Source: Streptomyces olivaceus (lineage in GTDB: Bacteria > Actinomycetota > Actinomycetes > Streptomycetales > Streptomycetaceae). Taken from it: 64,000 nt of DNA. Of this stretch, positions 24,552-33,564 are shown one piece after another. Position 1 is the stretch's first letter, and every line of letters begins with the position of its first letter. The position numbers and the translations under genes were made by a program. The stretch lies in the NCBI RefSeq assembly GCF_000721235.1, contig NZ_JOFH01000009.1, positions 132,234 through 196,233 on the forward strand. Reading direction: 5' to 3'. The notes beneath the pieces are model-generated. The model did no database searches. It saw only the letters and a program-made list of their open reading frames with translations, and was not told the DNA's origin.

Positions 24552-26294
24552 TCACGGCCGGGGCACGTTGCGCAGGTTCGAGCGGGCCATCTGGACCATG
24601 CGGCCCACCCCGCCGTCCAGCACGATCTTCGAGGCGGACAGGGCGAAGCCGGTGACCATGTCTGCGCTGATCTTCGGCGGGATGGACAGCGCGTTGGGGT
24701 CGGTGACGACGTCGACGAGGGCCGGCCCCTTGTGCTTGAAGGCCGCCTTCAGCGCGCCCGCCAGGTCCTTGGGCTTCTCCACCCGCACCCCGAAGGCGCC
24801 GCAGGCCTCGGCGACGGCGGCGAAGTCGGGGTTCCTGTTGGCCACGCCGTGCGAGGGCAGGCCCGCGACCAGCATCTCCAACTCGACCATGCCGAGCGAG
24901 GAGTTGTTGAAGAGCACGACCTTCACCGGCAGGTCGTGCTGGACCAGGGTGAGGAAGTCGCCCATCAGCATGGTGAAGCCGCCGTCGCCGGACATCGAGA
25001 CGACCTGCCGGCGCCGGTCGGTGAACTGGGCGCCGATCGCCATCGGCAGCGCGTTCGCCATGGAGCCGTGGGAGAAGGAACCGATGATGCGGCGGCGCCC
25101 GTTGGGGGTGATGTAGCGGGCGGCCCAGACGTTGCACATCCCGGTGTCCACGGTGAAGACCGCGTCGTCGTCCGCCAGGTCGTCCAGCACGGCGGCCACG
25201 TACTCGGGGTGGATCGGGACGTGCTTGTCGACCTTGCGGGTGTAGGCCTTGACCACACCCTCCAGCGCGTCCGCGTGCTTCTTGAGCATCCGGTCCAGGA
25301 AGCGCCGGCTCTTCTTCTCCTTCACCCGCGGGATCAGGCAGCGCAGGGTCTCCCGCGCGTCGCCCCACACCGCCAGGTCCAGTTTGGAGCGCCGGCCCAG
25401 GTGCTCCGGGCGGACGTCGATCTGGGCGATCTTCACGTCGTTCGGCAGGAAGGCGTTGTACGGGAAGTCCGTGCCGATCAGGAGCAGCAGGTCGCACTCG
25501 TGGGTGGCCTCGTAGGCGGCGCCGTAGCCGAGCAGGCCGCTCATGCCGACGTCGTAGGGGTTGTCGTACTGGATGAACTCCTTGCCCCGCAGCGCGTGTC
25601 CCACCGGCGCCTTCAGCTTCCCGGCGAACTCCATGACCTCGGCGTGCGCGCCCGCGGTGCCGCTGCCGCAGAACAGGGTGACCCGGTCGGCGTCGTCGAT
25701 CATGCGCACCAGCCGGTCGATCTCCTCGTCGCCGGGCCGGACGGTCGGCCGGGAGGTGACGAGTGCCGTCTCGGCGGCGCGCTCCGGGGCGGGGTCGTCC
25801 GCGACGTCGCCGGGGAGCGAGACCACGCTGACGCCGCCCTGGCCGACGGCGTGCTGGATGGCGGTCTGGAGCAGCCTCGGCATCTGCTTCGGACTGGAGA
25901 TCAGCTCGCTGTAGTGGCTGCACTCGCCGAACAGCCGGTCGGGGTGGGTCTCCTGGAAGAACCCGAGGCCGATCTCGCTGGACGGGATCTGGGAGGCCAG
26001 GGCGAGGACCGGGGCCATCGAGCGGTGGGCGTCGTAGAGACCGTTGATGAGGTGGAGGTTGCCGGGTCCGCAGGAGCCGGCGCAGGCGGCCAGCTTCCCC
26101 GTGATCTGCGCCTCGGCCCCGGCGGCGAAGGCGGCGGTCTCCTCGTGCCGTACGTGCACCCATTCGATGCCGGAGTGGCGGCGCACGGCGTCCACGACCG
26201 GGTTGAGGCTGTCGCCGACGACGCCGTAGAGGCGCTCGACGCCGGCACGGGTGAGGATGTCGACGAACTGTTCCGCGACGTTCTGTTTGGCCAT
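24552..26294 (-). CDS. poxB: Pyruvate oxidase/dehydrogenase (PoxB-type, ThDP and FAD dependent)
   Basis: The 580-residue protein starts MAKQNVAEQFVDILTRAG. The N-terminal ThDP pyrimidine domain has the activating Glu in HEETAAFAAGAEAQITG. A central FAD/nucleotide domain follows (CGSGTAGAHAEVMEF), and the C-terminal ThDP diphosphate motif is GDGGFTMLMGDFLTLV ending NNSS. The combination and length match pyruvate:quinone oxidoreductase, which decarboxylates pyruvate to acetate and passes electrons to menaquinone at the membrane. Acetolactate synthase is a less likely alternative because the KxIGxDHP-type region differs and no small subunit is present. Confidence 0.9.
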   Translation of the reverse strand: MAKQNVAEQFVDILTRAGVERLYGVVGDSLNPVVDAVRRHSGIEWVHVRHEETAAFAAGAEAQITGKLAACAGSCGPGNLHLINGLYDAHRSMAPVLALASQIPSSEIGLGFFQETHPDRLFGECSHYSELISSPKQMPRLLQTAIQHAVGQGGVSVVSLPGDVADDPAPERAAETALVTSRPTVRPGDEEIDRLVRMIDDADRVTLFCGSGTAGAHAEVMEFAGKLKAPVGHALRGKEFIQYDNPYDVGMSGLLGYGAAYEATHECDLLLLIGTDFPYNAFLPNDVKIAQIDVRPEHLGRRSKLDLAVWGDARETLRCLIPRVKEKKSRRFLDRMLKKHADALEGVVKAYTRKVDKHVPIHPEYVAAVLDDLADDDAVFTVDTGMCNVWAARYITPNGRRRIIGSFSHGSMANALPMAIGAQFTDRRRQVVSMSGDGGFTMLMGDFLTLVQHDLPVKVVLFNNSSLGMVELEMLVAGLPSHGVANRNPDFAAVAEACGAFGVRVEKPKDLAGALKAAFKHKGPALVDVVTDPNALSIPPKISADMVTGFALSASKIVLDGGVGRMVQMARSNLRNVPRP

Positions 26295-26322
26295 GGCTCC
26301 AGCTATGCCACAGCGGGCGGGC

Positions 26323-28077
26323 TCACGCCTCCCAAACGGCGGCCGCCGTACGGTCGTCCGCGTAGCCCTTGACCCGTACGCCGCTGTCGGCGAGGAACTC
26401 CGCGAGTCCGGGCGGGGTACGGCCCGCCCATCGCCGCGCGAGGAGTTCACCCAGCCCGGGCTCGCTCAGCAGCGGCTCGGCCAGGCCCGCGGTGCACATC
26501 AGGAGCACATCACCCGGGCGGGCTACCGAGGCCCGGAAGCGGAAGGGTTCGCGGGGCCGCTCGGCGGGCGGTCCGTCGTACGGGCCCGGGGCCGCGGTGA
26601 CGCCGAGGTCCATGGTGAGCCGGTCGTCCTCGGGCGGTCCGTCCGCAGCGTGGCCGGAGCCGGCCCAGGGGGTGCCGGCCGGCAGTCCGCCGTAGCCGAG
26701 GACAGGCCCGCCGGTGAGGTCGCCGGCGCTCGGTTCCATGTCCTGCCAGGCGCCGTCCCGCAGCCGGAGCAGTCCGCCGGGGCCGACCCCGAAGAAGACC
26801 CGTGTCCGGCACTCGGGGTCGGCGGGCAGCAGCAGGCAGCGCAGCGTCGCCGCGTACTCGTCGGGGGCCAGGCCCTGTTCGGCGGCGCCGGCCCGGAGCC
26901 GGCCGAGGCTGCGGTCGGTGAGCCGGTGCAGGCCGGACTTCAGGTCGCCGCGCCGGGCCGCCCGCAGGTCCTCGGCGAGCCGGGCGTGACTGCGGCCCAC
27001 GGCCCGGCCGATCCACCGGCACACCTCTGCCGCGGCCCGGTGCGCGCCGGGGGTGGCCCGGGCGCCGGTCGCCATCGCCACCAGGACCAGCGCCTGCTCG
27101 CCGGCGCCGAACCGGGCGACGAGCAGCGCGTCGCGCCGCGGTTCGCCCCGGTACCGCGCGGAGTCGCCGCGCACGGAGACCGCCCGCAGCGTGCAGGTCC
27201 CGTACCGGGAACCGTCCAGCACGGTGTCCGGGACCAGCCCGTCCAGTCCGTCGGGGTCGGCGGGCGGCAGCGCGGTGGGCTCGGCGTCGTAGGTGGGCGG
27301 ACCGGAGCCGACGTAGCCCGCCGGGGTCCCCTGCCCGCCGGGCCGGTCCACCTGCTCCGGCGGCCGCGAGGGGAGGAACGGGGGCGGAGGCGGGGGGAGA
27401 TCGGACACGGCCCGGGGCGGGGGCGGTGGCGGGGGTCCCGGGGCGGACGGGTCGGGCGGCTCGGTGAGATCGGCGGCGCCGGTACCGGAGGCGGTACGCC
27501 CGCGTGGGGGGTGCGGCGGCTGCGGCTGCGGCTGCGGCTGCGCGGACCACAGCGGGCGCGGGGTGTTCGGGGCGTCCGGGGTCTCCGGGGCGTTCCGGGT
27601 GTCCGGGGCGTTCCGGGTGTCCGGGGCGTTCCGAGGCGGCGGTCCCGCGGGCGGAGAGGCCGACGGCTCGGCCGGGTGCGCCGGGTGCGCCGGGCGCGGT
27701 ACCCACGGGACCCCCGGTGCGGCCGAGCCCGGACGGCGGGACGCGGGCGGCGGGGGCTCCCCCGTCCGGGGCCCGGGAACGACGGGCGAACCCGCACCCG
27801 GCGGACCCGCGTCCGACGGACCGGGAACAGCAGGCGGCGGGCCCACGCGGGGCCCGGGAACAGCGGGCGGCGGACCCACGCGGGGCCCCGGGACAGTGGG
27901 CGGCGGGCCCGCGTCCGGTGGGCCCGTCACCGTGTCCGCGGCCGAGGCGAAACGGTCGTCCAGGGAATCCGGTGCCGCCGTGGGGCCGGTGTCGTCGGTG
28001 GAGTCGTCGTACAGCTGCCCCCACCAGTCGTCCTCAGGACCGACGGGACCGGTGGGCCTTCCCCCCTGCTGACTCAT
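26323..28077 (-). CDS. PP2C-like protein with degenerate metal-binding residues
   Basis: The 584-residue protein has an N-terminal Pro/Gly-rich, probably disordered region of about 250 residues and a C-terminal PP2C_2-type domain starting near SRYGTCTLRAVSVRGDSARY. Active phosphatases of this type carry ADGxGS and CSDGL-like aspartates. Here the equivalent segments read VLVAMATGARATPGAHRAAA and LLMCTAGLAEPLL, so both key Asp residues are missing, while a late Asp pair (YADDRTAAAV) remains. It is probably a pseudophosphatase or binding module. Start chosen at MSQQGGRPTGPVG. Confidence 0.78.
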   Translation of the reverse strand: MSQQGGRPTGPVGPEDDWWGQLYDDSTDDTGPTAAPDSLDDRFASAADTVTGPPDAGPPPTVPGPRVGPPPAVPGPRVGPPPAVPGPSDAGPPGAGSPVVPGPRTGEPPPPASRRPGSAAPGVPWVPRPAHPAHPAEPSASPPAGPPPRNAPDTRNAPDTRNAPETPDAPNTPRPLWSAQPQPQPQPPHPPRGRTASGTGAADLTEPPDPSAPGPPPPPPPRAVSDLPPPPPPFLPSRPPEQVDRPGGQGTPAGYVGSGPPTYDAEPTALPPADPDGLDGLVPDTVLDGSRYGTCTLRAVSVRGDSARYRGEPRRDALLVARFGAGEQALVLVAMATGARATPGAHRAAAEVCRWIGRAVGRSHARLAEDLRAARRGDLKSGLHRLTDRSLGRLRAGAAEQGLAPDEYAATLRCLLLPADPECRTRVFFGVGPGGLLRLRDGAWQDMEPSAGDLTGGPVLGYGGLPAGTPWAGSGHAADGPPEDDRLTMDLGVTAAPGPYDGPPAERPREPFRFRASVARPGDVLLMCTAGLAEPLLSEPGLGELLARRWAGRTPPGLAEFLADSGVRVKGYADDRTAAAVWEA

Positions 28078-28376
28078 GCTGTTGATTGTCCACCGCCGGA
28101 GCCGGATGAAAACGGGGCATCGGTAAATTCCGGCGGACCGCCGCGCGCCGGGCGGCGTTTCGGGGGACGCGTCGAACGGTTCTGCGAGGCGGGGTGACCG
28201 AGCGGTCCCATCCCCCACGGGAGGACCGCCCGGCGCCACCACCTTGGCGGAGTGACCGGCGGCACGGCGATGATGTCCCGGGGCGGGTTCGCGCCGTGGC
28301 CGTTCTCCGCCACGGAGTCCGCCCGGCTGGCGGCGGTCGGGGTGGTGGCCGGAGTTCACGGGGAGGGCGGCGTCGG
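28078..28376. other. Divergent intergenic region
   Basis: About 300 bases separate the PP2C-like gene from the LuxR-type regulator. Open frames here give Arg/Gly/Pro-rich products without recognisable features. A stretch near 28080-28130 is less GC-rich and probably holds the PP2C-like promoter. Nothing more specific is visible. Confidence 0.35.
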
Positions 28377-29378
28377 ATGGCGGGAACGCTGGGAGTGCTG
28401 GGAGCGCTGGGTCTGGAGGACACGCACGAGGCGGCGTACCGCGCCCTGGTGTCCGTGGGCGCGGCCGACGTGCCCGATCTGGCCCGGCGGCTGGCGCGCG
28501 GTGAGCGGGACACCGAGGGTGCGCTGCGCCGGCTGGAGCAGCACGGGCTCGCCGCTCGGTCCTCGGCCCGGCCGGGCCGCTGGGTCGCCGCCCCGCCGGG
28601 CGTCGCGCTGGGCGCCCTGCTCACCCGGCAGCGGCACGAGCTGGAGAAGGCGGAGCTGGCGGCGGCGCTGCTGGCGGAGGAGTACCGGGCAGCGGCGGCC
28701 AAGCCCGCGGTGCACGACCTGGTGGAGGTGGTGACCGGCGGCGCGGCGGTCGCCCAGCGCTTCCTCCAGCTCCGGCTGGGCGCGCGCGACGAGGTGTGCG
28801 CGCTGGTCACCGGTGCCCCGGTCGTCGTGACCGGCGTGGGGAACGACGCCGAGGAGCAGGCCGCCGACCGCTCCGTCCGCTACCGGGTGGTCGTCGAGCG
28901 GTCCGTCCTCGACCAGCCGTCCGGCATCACCGAGCTGACCGCCGCACTGGGCCGGGACGAGCAGGTCCGGGTGGTGGACCGGGTGCCGGCCAAGCTGGTC
29001 GTCGCCGACCGGTCGCTCGCCCTGGTGCCGCTGGCCTCGCACTCCTCGGAGCCGGCCGCGCTGGTGGTGCACGCCGGCGGCCTGCTGGAGCTGCTGTCCG
29101 GGCTGTTCGAGTCGGTGTGGCGGGACGCCCTCCCGCTGCGGCTCGGCACGTCCGGCGTGACCGAGCACGGTCCGCGGGAGCCGGACGGCACGGATCTGGA
29201 GATCCTCTCCCTGCTGCTGGCCGGGCTGACGGACGCGAGCGTCGCCAAGCAGCTCGACCTGGGCCTGCGGACCGTGCAGCGGCGGGTGAAGCACCTGATG
29301 GAGCTGGCCGGGGTCACCACCAGGCTCCAGCTGGGCTGGCACGCCTACGAACGCGACTGGGTGGCCAGAAAACCCTGA
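28377..29378 (+). CDS. LuxR-type transcriptional regulator with TrmB-like N-terminus
   Basis: The 333-residue product starts MAGTLGVLGALGLEDTHEAA, a TrmB-like winged-helix opening (VSVGAADVPDLARRLARGER) followed by a coiled region. A middle sensing segment follows, and the C-terminal LuxR helix-turn-helix is at DLEILSLLLAGLTDASVAKQ and LGLRTVQRRVKHLMELAGV. Such helix-turn-helix proteins are common orphan regulators in Streptomyces. GGGGAGGG lies 11 bases upstream of the chosen ATG, and earlier in-frame starts add only low-complexity sequence. Target unknown. Confidence 0.82.
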   Translation: MAGTLGVLGALGLEDTHEAAYRALVSVGAADVPDLARRLARGERDTEGALRRLEQHGLAARSSARPGRWVAAPPGVALGALLTRQRHELEKAELAAALLAEEYRAAAAKPAVHDLVEVVTGGAAVAQRFLQLRLGARDEVCALVTGAPVVVTGVGNDAEEQAADRSVRYRVVVERSVLDQPSGITELTAALGRDEQVRVVDRVPAKLVVADRSLALVPLASHSSEPAALVVHAGGLLELLSGLFESVWRDALPLRLGTSGVTEHGPREPDGTDLEILSLLLAGLTDASVAKQLDLGLRTVQRRVKHLMELAGVTTRLQLGWHAYERDWVARKP

Positions 29379-29416
29379 CCGCCGGCCGGGGCGGGCGCCG
29401 CCCGGCCTCCGCCATT

Positions 29417-29524
29417 GCACGGACCGCGCCCGGCACCCCCTCCTCGCGGACCGCGCCCGGGTGCCCCGCCTCGCGGACCGCGCCCGGCGTCCCCGTTTCG
29501 CGGACCGCGCCGGGCTCCGGCACC
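29417..29524. repeat. Four 27-bp tandem repeats
   Basis: Units beginning at 29417, 29444, 29471 and 29498 share the core CGGACCGCGCC(C)GG with an exact 27-base period, and the flanking positions vary. They fill the space between the LuxR-type regulator and the DUF456 gene. The exact multiple of three keeps all frames open, but nothing suggests translation. Confidence 0.8.
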
Positions 29525-29532
29525 CTGGACGG

Positions 29533-30015
29533 ATGGGAGCGTGGGACCTCCTGCTGGCCGGCCTGGTGATCCTGCTCGGGCTGTGCGGCATCCTGCTCCC
29601 CGGCATGCCCGGGTCGTGGCTGGTGTGGGCCGGGGTCCTGTGGTGGGCCCTGAAGGATCCGCGGCCGCTCGCGTGGGCGGTGTTCGTCGGCGCCACCGCC
29701 GTACTGCTGCTGTCCCGGGCGGTGCGCTGGGCGCTGCCGAGCCGCAGGAGACGCCGCGACGAGGCCATGCGCCGGCTCACGGCGTACGGGGGTGCGGGCG
29801 CCGTCCTCGGCTTCGTCCTGCTCCCGGTGCTCGGCGCGGTCCCGGGCTTCCTGGGCGGCATCTACCTCGCCGAGCGGCTGCGTCTTGGCCGGCACGGCGA
29901 GGCGATGGCGTCGTTGCGTACGGCGCTGCGCACGGGCGGCGCCGACGTGCTGGTGGAACTGTTCGCCTGCCTGCTGATCACCGGAGCGTGGCTGGGCGCG
30001 GTCCTTGCGGGGTGA
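29533..30015 (+). CDS. DUF456 membrane protein
   Basis: The 160-residue protein MGAWDLLLAGLVILLGLCGI has three or four membrane helices. It shows the DUF456 pattern: an early PGMPGSWLVWAGVL segment and the Gly-rich LGFVLLPVLGAVPGFLGGIY, followed by AERLRLGR. Function is unknown for the family. Its 3' end overlaps the convergent methyltransferase gene by 38 bases. Confidence 0.85.
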   Translation: MGAWDLLLAGLVILLGLCGILLPGMPGSWLVWAGVLWWALKDPRPLAWAVFVGATAVLLLSRAVRWALPSRRRRRDEAMRRLTAYGGAGAVLGFVLLPVLGAVPGFLGGIYLAERLRLGRHGEAMASLRTALRTGGADVLVELFACLLITGAWLGAVLAG

Positions 30016-30511
30016 GCGGGGCGCCCTCCAGCGACAGCAGCCGGGTCTTGCGCTCCAGGCCGCCCGCGTACCCGGTCAGGGAGCCGTCGGCGCCGATCAC
30101 GCGGTGGCAGGGGCGCAGGATGAGGAGCGGATTGGCGCCGATCGCACCGCCCACGGCGCGTACGGCGGGCCGGGAGGCGCCGATGCGGGCGGCGATCTCG
30201 CCGTATGTCGTGGTCGCCCCGTAGGGGATGTCGTCCAGGGCGGCCCACACGCGTTCCCGGAAGGCGGTGCCCTCGGCGCGCAGCGGCAGGCGGAAGGCGG
30301 TCAGCTCCCCGGCGAAGTAGGCGGCGAGCTGCTCCCCGGCCGCCCGGAAGGGCCCGGCGTCGTGCCGCCGGCCGTCCTGGACGCTGCGGCCGCCCTTCTG
30401 GCCGGGCACGGACAGCGAGGTGAGTGCGCCGTCCGGTCCGGCGGTCAGCAGCAGCCGCCCGACGGGACTGTCGATCTCGTGCCAGTAGTGCCGGTGGGTG
30501 GGGGTGGTCAT
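29978..30511 (-). CDS. ogt: Methylated-DNA--protein-cysteine methyltransferase
   Basis: The 177-residue protein starts MTTPTHRHYWHEIDSPVGRL. The DNA-binding/active-site domain includes TTTYGEIAARIGASRPAVRA and the invariant PCHRV with the acceptor Cys135. It removes O6-alkyl groups from guanine in a single-turnover reaction. Full length for the Ogt/AdaB type, with no AdaA domain fused. It is convergent with DUF456. Confidence 0.94.
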   Translation of the reverse strand: MTTPTHRHYWHEIDSPVGRLLLTAGPDGALTSLSVPGQKGGRSVQDGRRHDAGPFRAAGEQLAAYFAGELTAFRLPLRAEGTAFRERVWAALDDIPYGATTTYGEIAARIGASRPAVRAVGGAIGANPLLILRPCHRVIGADGSLTGYAGGLERKTRLLSLEGAPLTPQGPRPATLR

Positions 30512-30634
30512 CGGTCCTTCTCCCGCTCTCCTGCTGCCCGCAGGTGCCTCAGGGCGTACGTCGTCCAGTCTCCGCCAGACCGGGGGGCCGGGCTGGCGGA
30601 AATCGGACATCGCGTTGCGGCGGGGGTGACCGGA

Positions 30635-31744
30635 CTACCGCATGCCGCCGCCCCGCTTGGCCTCCATGGCCGCCTTGCCGAGGGCGCCCCGGCGCTTCCA
30701 CTCCTTGCGCAGTTCGGCCCGGACCCGGGCGTCGGTCTTGGCGACGATGCGCTGGTTCTCGCGCATGAGCTTGCGGTAGCTGTCCAGCCGCCGCTCGGGC
30801 AGTTCGCCGTCGTCGATGGCGGCGAGGACCGCGCAGCCGGGCTCGGTCCCGTGGGCGCAGTCGTGGAACCGGCAGCGCTCGGCCAGTTCCGCGATCTCGG
30901 CGAACACCTGCTCCACCCCGGTGTTCGCGTCCCACAGCCCGACGCCCCGCAGCCCCGGGGTGTCGATCAGCACTCCCCCGCCCGGCAGGACGAGGAGGTT
31001 GCGGGTGGTGGTGGTGTGCCGCCCCTTGCCGTCGACGTCGCGGATCGCCCGCACGTCCATGACGTCCGCGCCGAGCAGCGCGTTGGCGAGGGTGGACTTG
31101 CCGGCGCCGGACTGCCCTAGGAGCACCGCCGTGCCGCCGGCGACGGTGGCGGCGAGGACGTCGAGCCCCTCCCCCTGCTCGGCGCTGACGGACAGCACCT
31201 GCACGCCGGGCGCGGCGCTCTCCACGTCCTGGACGAGGTGGGACAGGGTCACCGGGTCGGGGACGAGGTCGGCCTTGGTGAGGACGACCAGGGGCTGCGC
31301 CCCCGATTCCCAGGCGAGGGCGAGGAACCGTTCGATCCGGGCGAGGTCCGGGTCGGCCGCGAGCGACACGGCGACGATCGCGTGGTCGACGTTGGCGGCG
31401 AGGATCTGCCCCTCGGACCGCTTGGAGGAGGTGGAGCGCACGAACGCGGTACGGCGTGGCAGACACGTCCGGACGTGGCGCGGGTCGCCGTCCGGTTCGA
31501 CGGCGACCCAGTCACCGGTGCAGACGACCCGCAGGGGGTCGTTGGGGGTGACGAACGCGGTGTCGGCCCGCAGCACGCCGTCGGCGGTGGCGACGTCGCA
31601 CTGCCCGCGGTCGACGCGGACGACCCTGCCGGGCAGGCAGCCCTGCTCGGCGTACGGGGCGAACTCGGCCTCCCGGTCCGCGTCCCAGCCGTAGGGGGCG
31701 AGCGGATGCGAGGGGGACGGACTCGGAAGAGAAGACGAAGACAA
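30635..31744 (-). CDS. rsgA: Ribosome small-subunit-dependent GTPase RsgA
   Basis: About 369 residues. It has an N-terminal OB-fold (VVRVDRGQCDVATADGVLRA), then circularly permuted GTPase motifs in the order G4 (VVLTKADLV), G1 (LLGQSGAGKSTLANALLG), G3 (LIDTPGLRG). The C-terminal zinc region (ERCRFHDCAHGTEPGCAV) holds the Cys/His ligands. RsgA assists 30S subunit maturation. The TTG at 31744 has AAGGG seven bases upstream and is preferred over a GTG at 31759, which lacks one. Confidence 0.92.
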   Translation of the reverse strand: MSSSSLPSPSPSHPLAPYGWDADREAEFAPYAEQGCLPGRVVRVDRGQCDVATADGVLRADTAFVTPNDPLRVVCTGDWVAVEPDGDPRHVRTCLPRRTAFVRSTSSKRSEGQILAANVDHAIVAVSLAADPDLARIERFLALAWESGAQPLVVLTKADLVPDPVTLSHLVQDVESAAPGVQVLSVSAEQGEGLDVLAATVAGGTAVLLGQSGAGKSTLANALLGADVMDVRAIRDVDGKGRHTTTTRNLLVLPGGGVLIDTPGLRGVGLWDANTGVEQVFAEIAELAERCRFHDCAHGTEPGCAVLAAIDDGELPERRLDSYRKLMRENQRIVAKTDARVRAELRKEWKRRGALGKAAMEAKRGGGMR

Positions 31745-31810
31745 GGGGTGACCCTTCACAAGGGTGGCACCGGCACCGCGCGCACGGGCGCGGGAGGATG
31801 AATGGTGAGG

Positions 31811-31882
31811 TCAGCCGGTGGCCACAGAGGTGGACTTGACGAACTTCCGGACGTGGGCAGCGCCCACCGCGATGACAGTCAT
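31811..31882 (-). CDS. Possible 23-residue leader-type ORF upstream of rsgA
   Basis: ATG to TGA encodes MTVIAVGAAHVRKFVKSTSV followed by ATG (Ala-Thr-Gly). It lies about 65 bases upstream of rsgA on the same strand. The composition is unlike the surrounding high-GC noise and the ribosome-binding site is modest (GGGGGTGTG). It could be a small protein or an uORF controlling rsgA, or it could be chance. Confidence 0.3.
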   Translation of the reverse strand: MTVIAVGAAHVRKFVKSTSVATG

Positions 31883-32028
31883 CAGTCACACCCCCGCTCT
31901 GCTCGGACGGCCGCAGCCGTCGGTCTTCGGCCGTCCTCCGGCCAGTCCCGCATCCTAGGAGTGGCGGGCCCGCGGACGCCAGGCAATAAAAACCGCCCTC
32001 CGCCGCCGGGGAACCGCGCCGGGGCGGG

Positions 32029-33564
32029 CTACCCGCAGTCCCGGCCGTTCAGGGTGAAGTCGTGCGGCGGGGTGTTCCCGTCGTGCCAGGTGGCGAGGAA
32101 GCCGAAGGTGAGGGTGGAGCCCGCGGGGACGGACCGGTTGTAGTCGGCGGCGGTGGCGGTGACGCGGGAGCCGTCCTGGGTGTGGCTCGCGTCCCACATC
32201 CGGTCGACGCGCTGGCCGTCGGGGAAGGTCCAGGCGACCTGCCAGGAGTCGAGGGCGTCGGCGGTGGTGACGCTGACGGCGGCCTGGAAACCGTCGGGCC
32301 ACTGGCCCGCGAGGTCGTAGCGGACCGTGCACCCGGCGACGGGGGCCGCCGCCGGCGGGGCCCCGGCGGGCGCGGTGGGGGTGGCGGTGCCCTGGGGCTC
32401 CGGGTCGGGGCCCGGGTCCGCGGACCGCGCGGAGGCCCCGGACCGCGCGGAGGCCGCGGACGTCGCGGGCGTCGCGCCGGTGCTCGTGGGGGCGGCCGGA
32501 AGCGTCTCCGGCGGCGTTTCGGGGCCCGCCGGGGACGGCGGGGGCGTGGACGGGGGCGAGGGGACGGTGGCCGCGCGGCCGTCCACGGTGTCGGCGGGCG
32601 CGGCGGCGTCCTCGGCGGTGGCGCCGAAGGGCATCAGGGAGACGGTGAGGGCCAGCAGGGACACCAGGACGGCCGTGGCGAGCAGGCTCGCGCGCACGAG
32701 GCGGGCACGGCGGGTGCCGTCGGGCGCGGCGTCGGCGGGGCCGTCGTCGGCGGGTCCGGGGCGTCCGGCGGCGAGCCGCGCCTCGGCCGCGCGGCGGCGG
32801 CGTTCGAGGTAGGCGTGCCCGCCCCAGCCGAGCACGCCGGAGGCGAGGGCCGCGGGCAGGCCGGTGCCGTGCGGGCGCAGGCAGGCCGCGGCCTCGGCGC
32901 AGTCCGGGCAGGTCGTCAGGTGGTCGGAGAGGTCGTCGGGGATGTCGGCTCCGGGCGACCTGGTGACCGCGTCGAGGAGGCGGGCGTAGGCGCGGCACCC
33001 GGCGGACGGCGGTGCGTCGACGTGGCCGCGGCGGCAGCGGTCCCGGAACACCTCGCGCACCTGGGCGAGTTCGTCGGACACGGTGGCCGGGTCGAGGCCG
33101 AGCCGGCGGGCCACCACGGCCGTCGGCAGGGCCTCCACGTCGGCCAGCCACAGCAGTTCGGCGTCCGCGGCCTGCATGTCCCGCAGGCCGCGCAGGGCGA
33201 GCGGGCGGCCGGGCGGGGGCCCGGCGTACCGGGCGGCCCGGTCGGAGTGCAGCCAGCGCCGCAGGTCGCCGTCGAGTTCGTGGCCGCGCCCGGCCTCCTC
33301 CCAGGCCGCCGCGGTGGTACGGACGGCGGTCAGCAGCAGCGGGACGCGCGGCAGCCGCGAGGGGTGCCGGGCGGACCCGCGGGCGGCGGCGGTCGCCTCG
33401 GCGGCGCGGACCTCGCGCAGGCCGTGGTCGAGGGCCTCGGCGGCCAGCCGGGCGGCCGCCTCGGAGCCCGCCGTGCACAGGTCGGCGTAGGAGAGCACCG
33501 TGTCCCGGCTCTCGGCGAGCAGCGCCGCCTCTGCGGCGTCCTTGGGGCTCGGCGCGTCGGGCAT
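32029..33564 (-). CDS. Sigma-like/zf-HC2 membrane protein with an extracellular CBM2 module
   Basis: The 511-residue protein combines three parts. Residues 1-190 resemble a sigma-70-type helical region (LWLADVEALPTAVVARRLGL, then DPATVSDELAQVREVFRDRC), followed by a zf-HC2-like anti-sigma motif (LSDHLTTCPDCAEAAACL). A membrane helix (VRASLLATAVLVSLLALTVS) leads to a Ser/Pro/Thr-rich linker. The last 100 residues are a type 2 carbohydrate-binding module (CTVRYDLAGQWPDGFQAAVS; the closing NGRDCG gives the disulfide partner). This topology places a polysaccharide-binding domain outside and a transcription-related domain inside. Signal function is inferred. Confidence 0.8.
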   Translation of the reverse strand: MPDAPSPKDAAEAALLAESRDTVLSYADLCTAGSEAAARLAAEALDHGLREVRAAEATAAARGSARHPSRLPRVPLLLTAVRTTAAAWEEAGRGHELDGDLRRWLHSDRAARYAGPPPGRPLALRGLRDMQAADAELLWLADVEALPTAVVARRLGLDPATVSDELAQVREVFRDRCRRGHVDAPPSAGCRAYARLLDAVTRSPGADIPDDLSDHLTTCPDCAEAAACLRPHGTGLPAALASGVLGWGGHAYLERRRRAAEARLAAGRPGPADDGPADAAPDGTRRARLVRASLLATAVLVSLLALTVSLMPFGATAEDAAAPADTVDGRAATVPSPPSTPPPSPAGPETPPETLPAAPTSTGATPATSAASARSGASARSADPGPDPEPQGTATPTAPAGAPPAAAPVAGCTVRYDLAGQWPDGFQAAVSVTTADALDSWQVAWTFPDGQRVDRMWDASHTQDGSRVTATAADYNRSVPAGSTLTFGFLATWHDGNTPPHDFTLNGRDCG

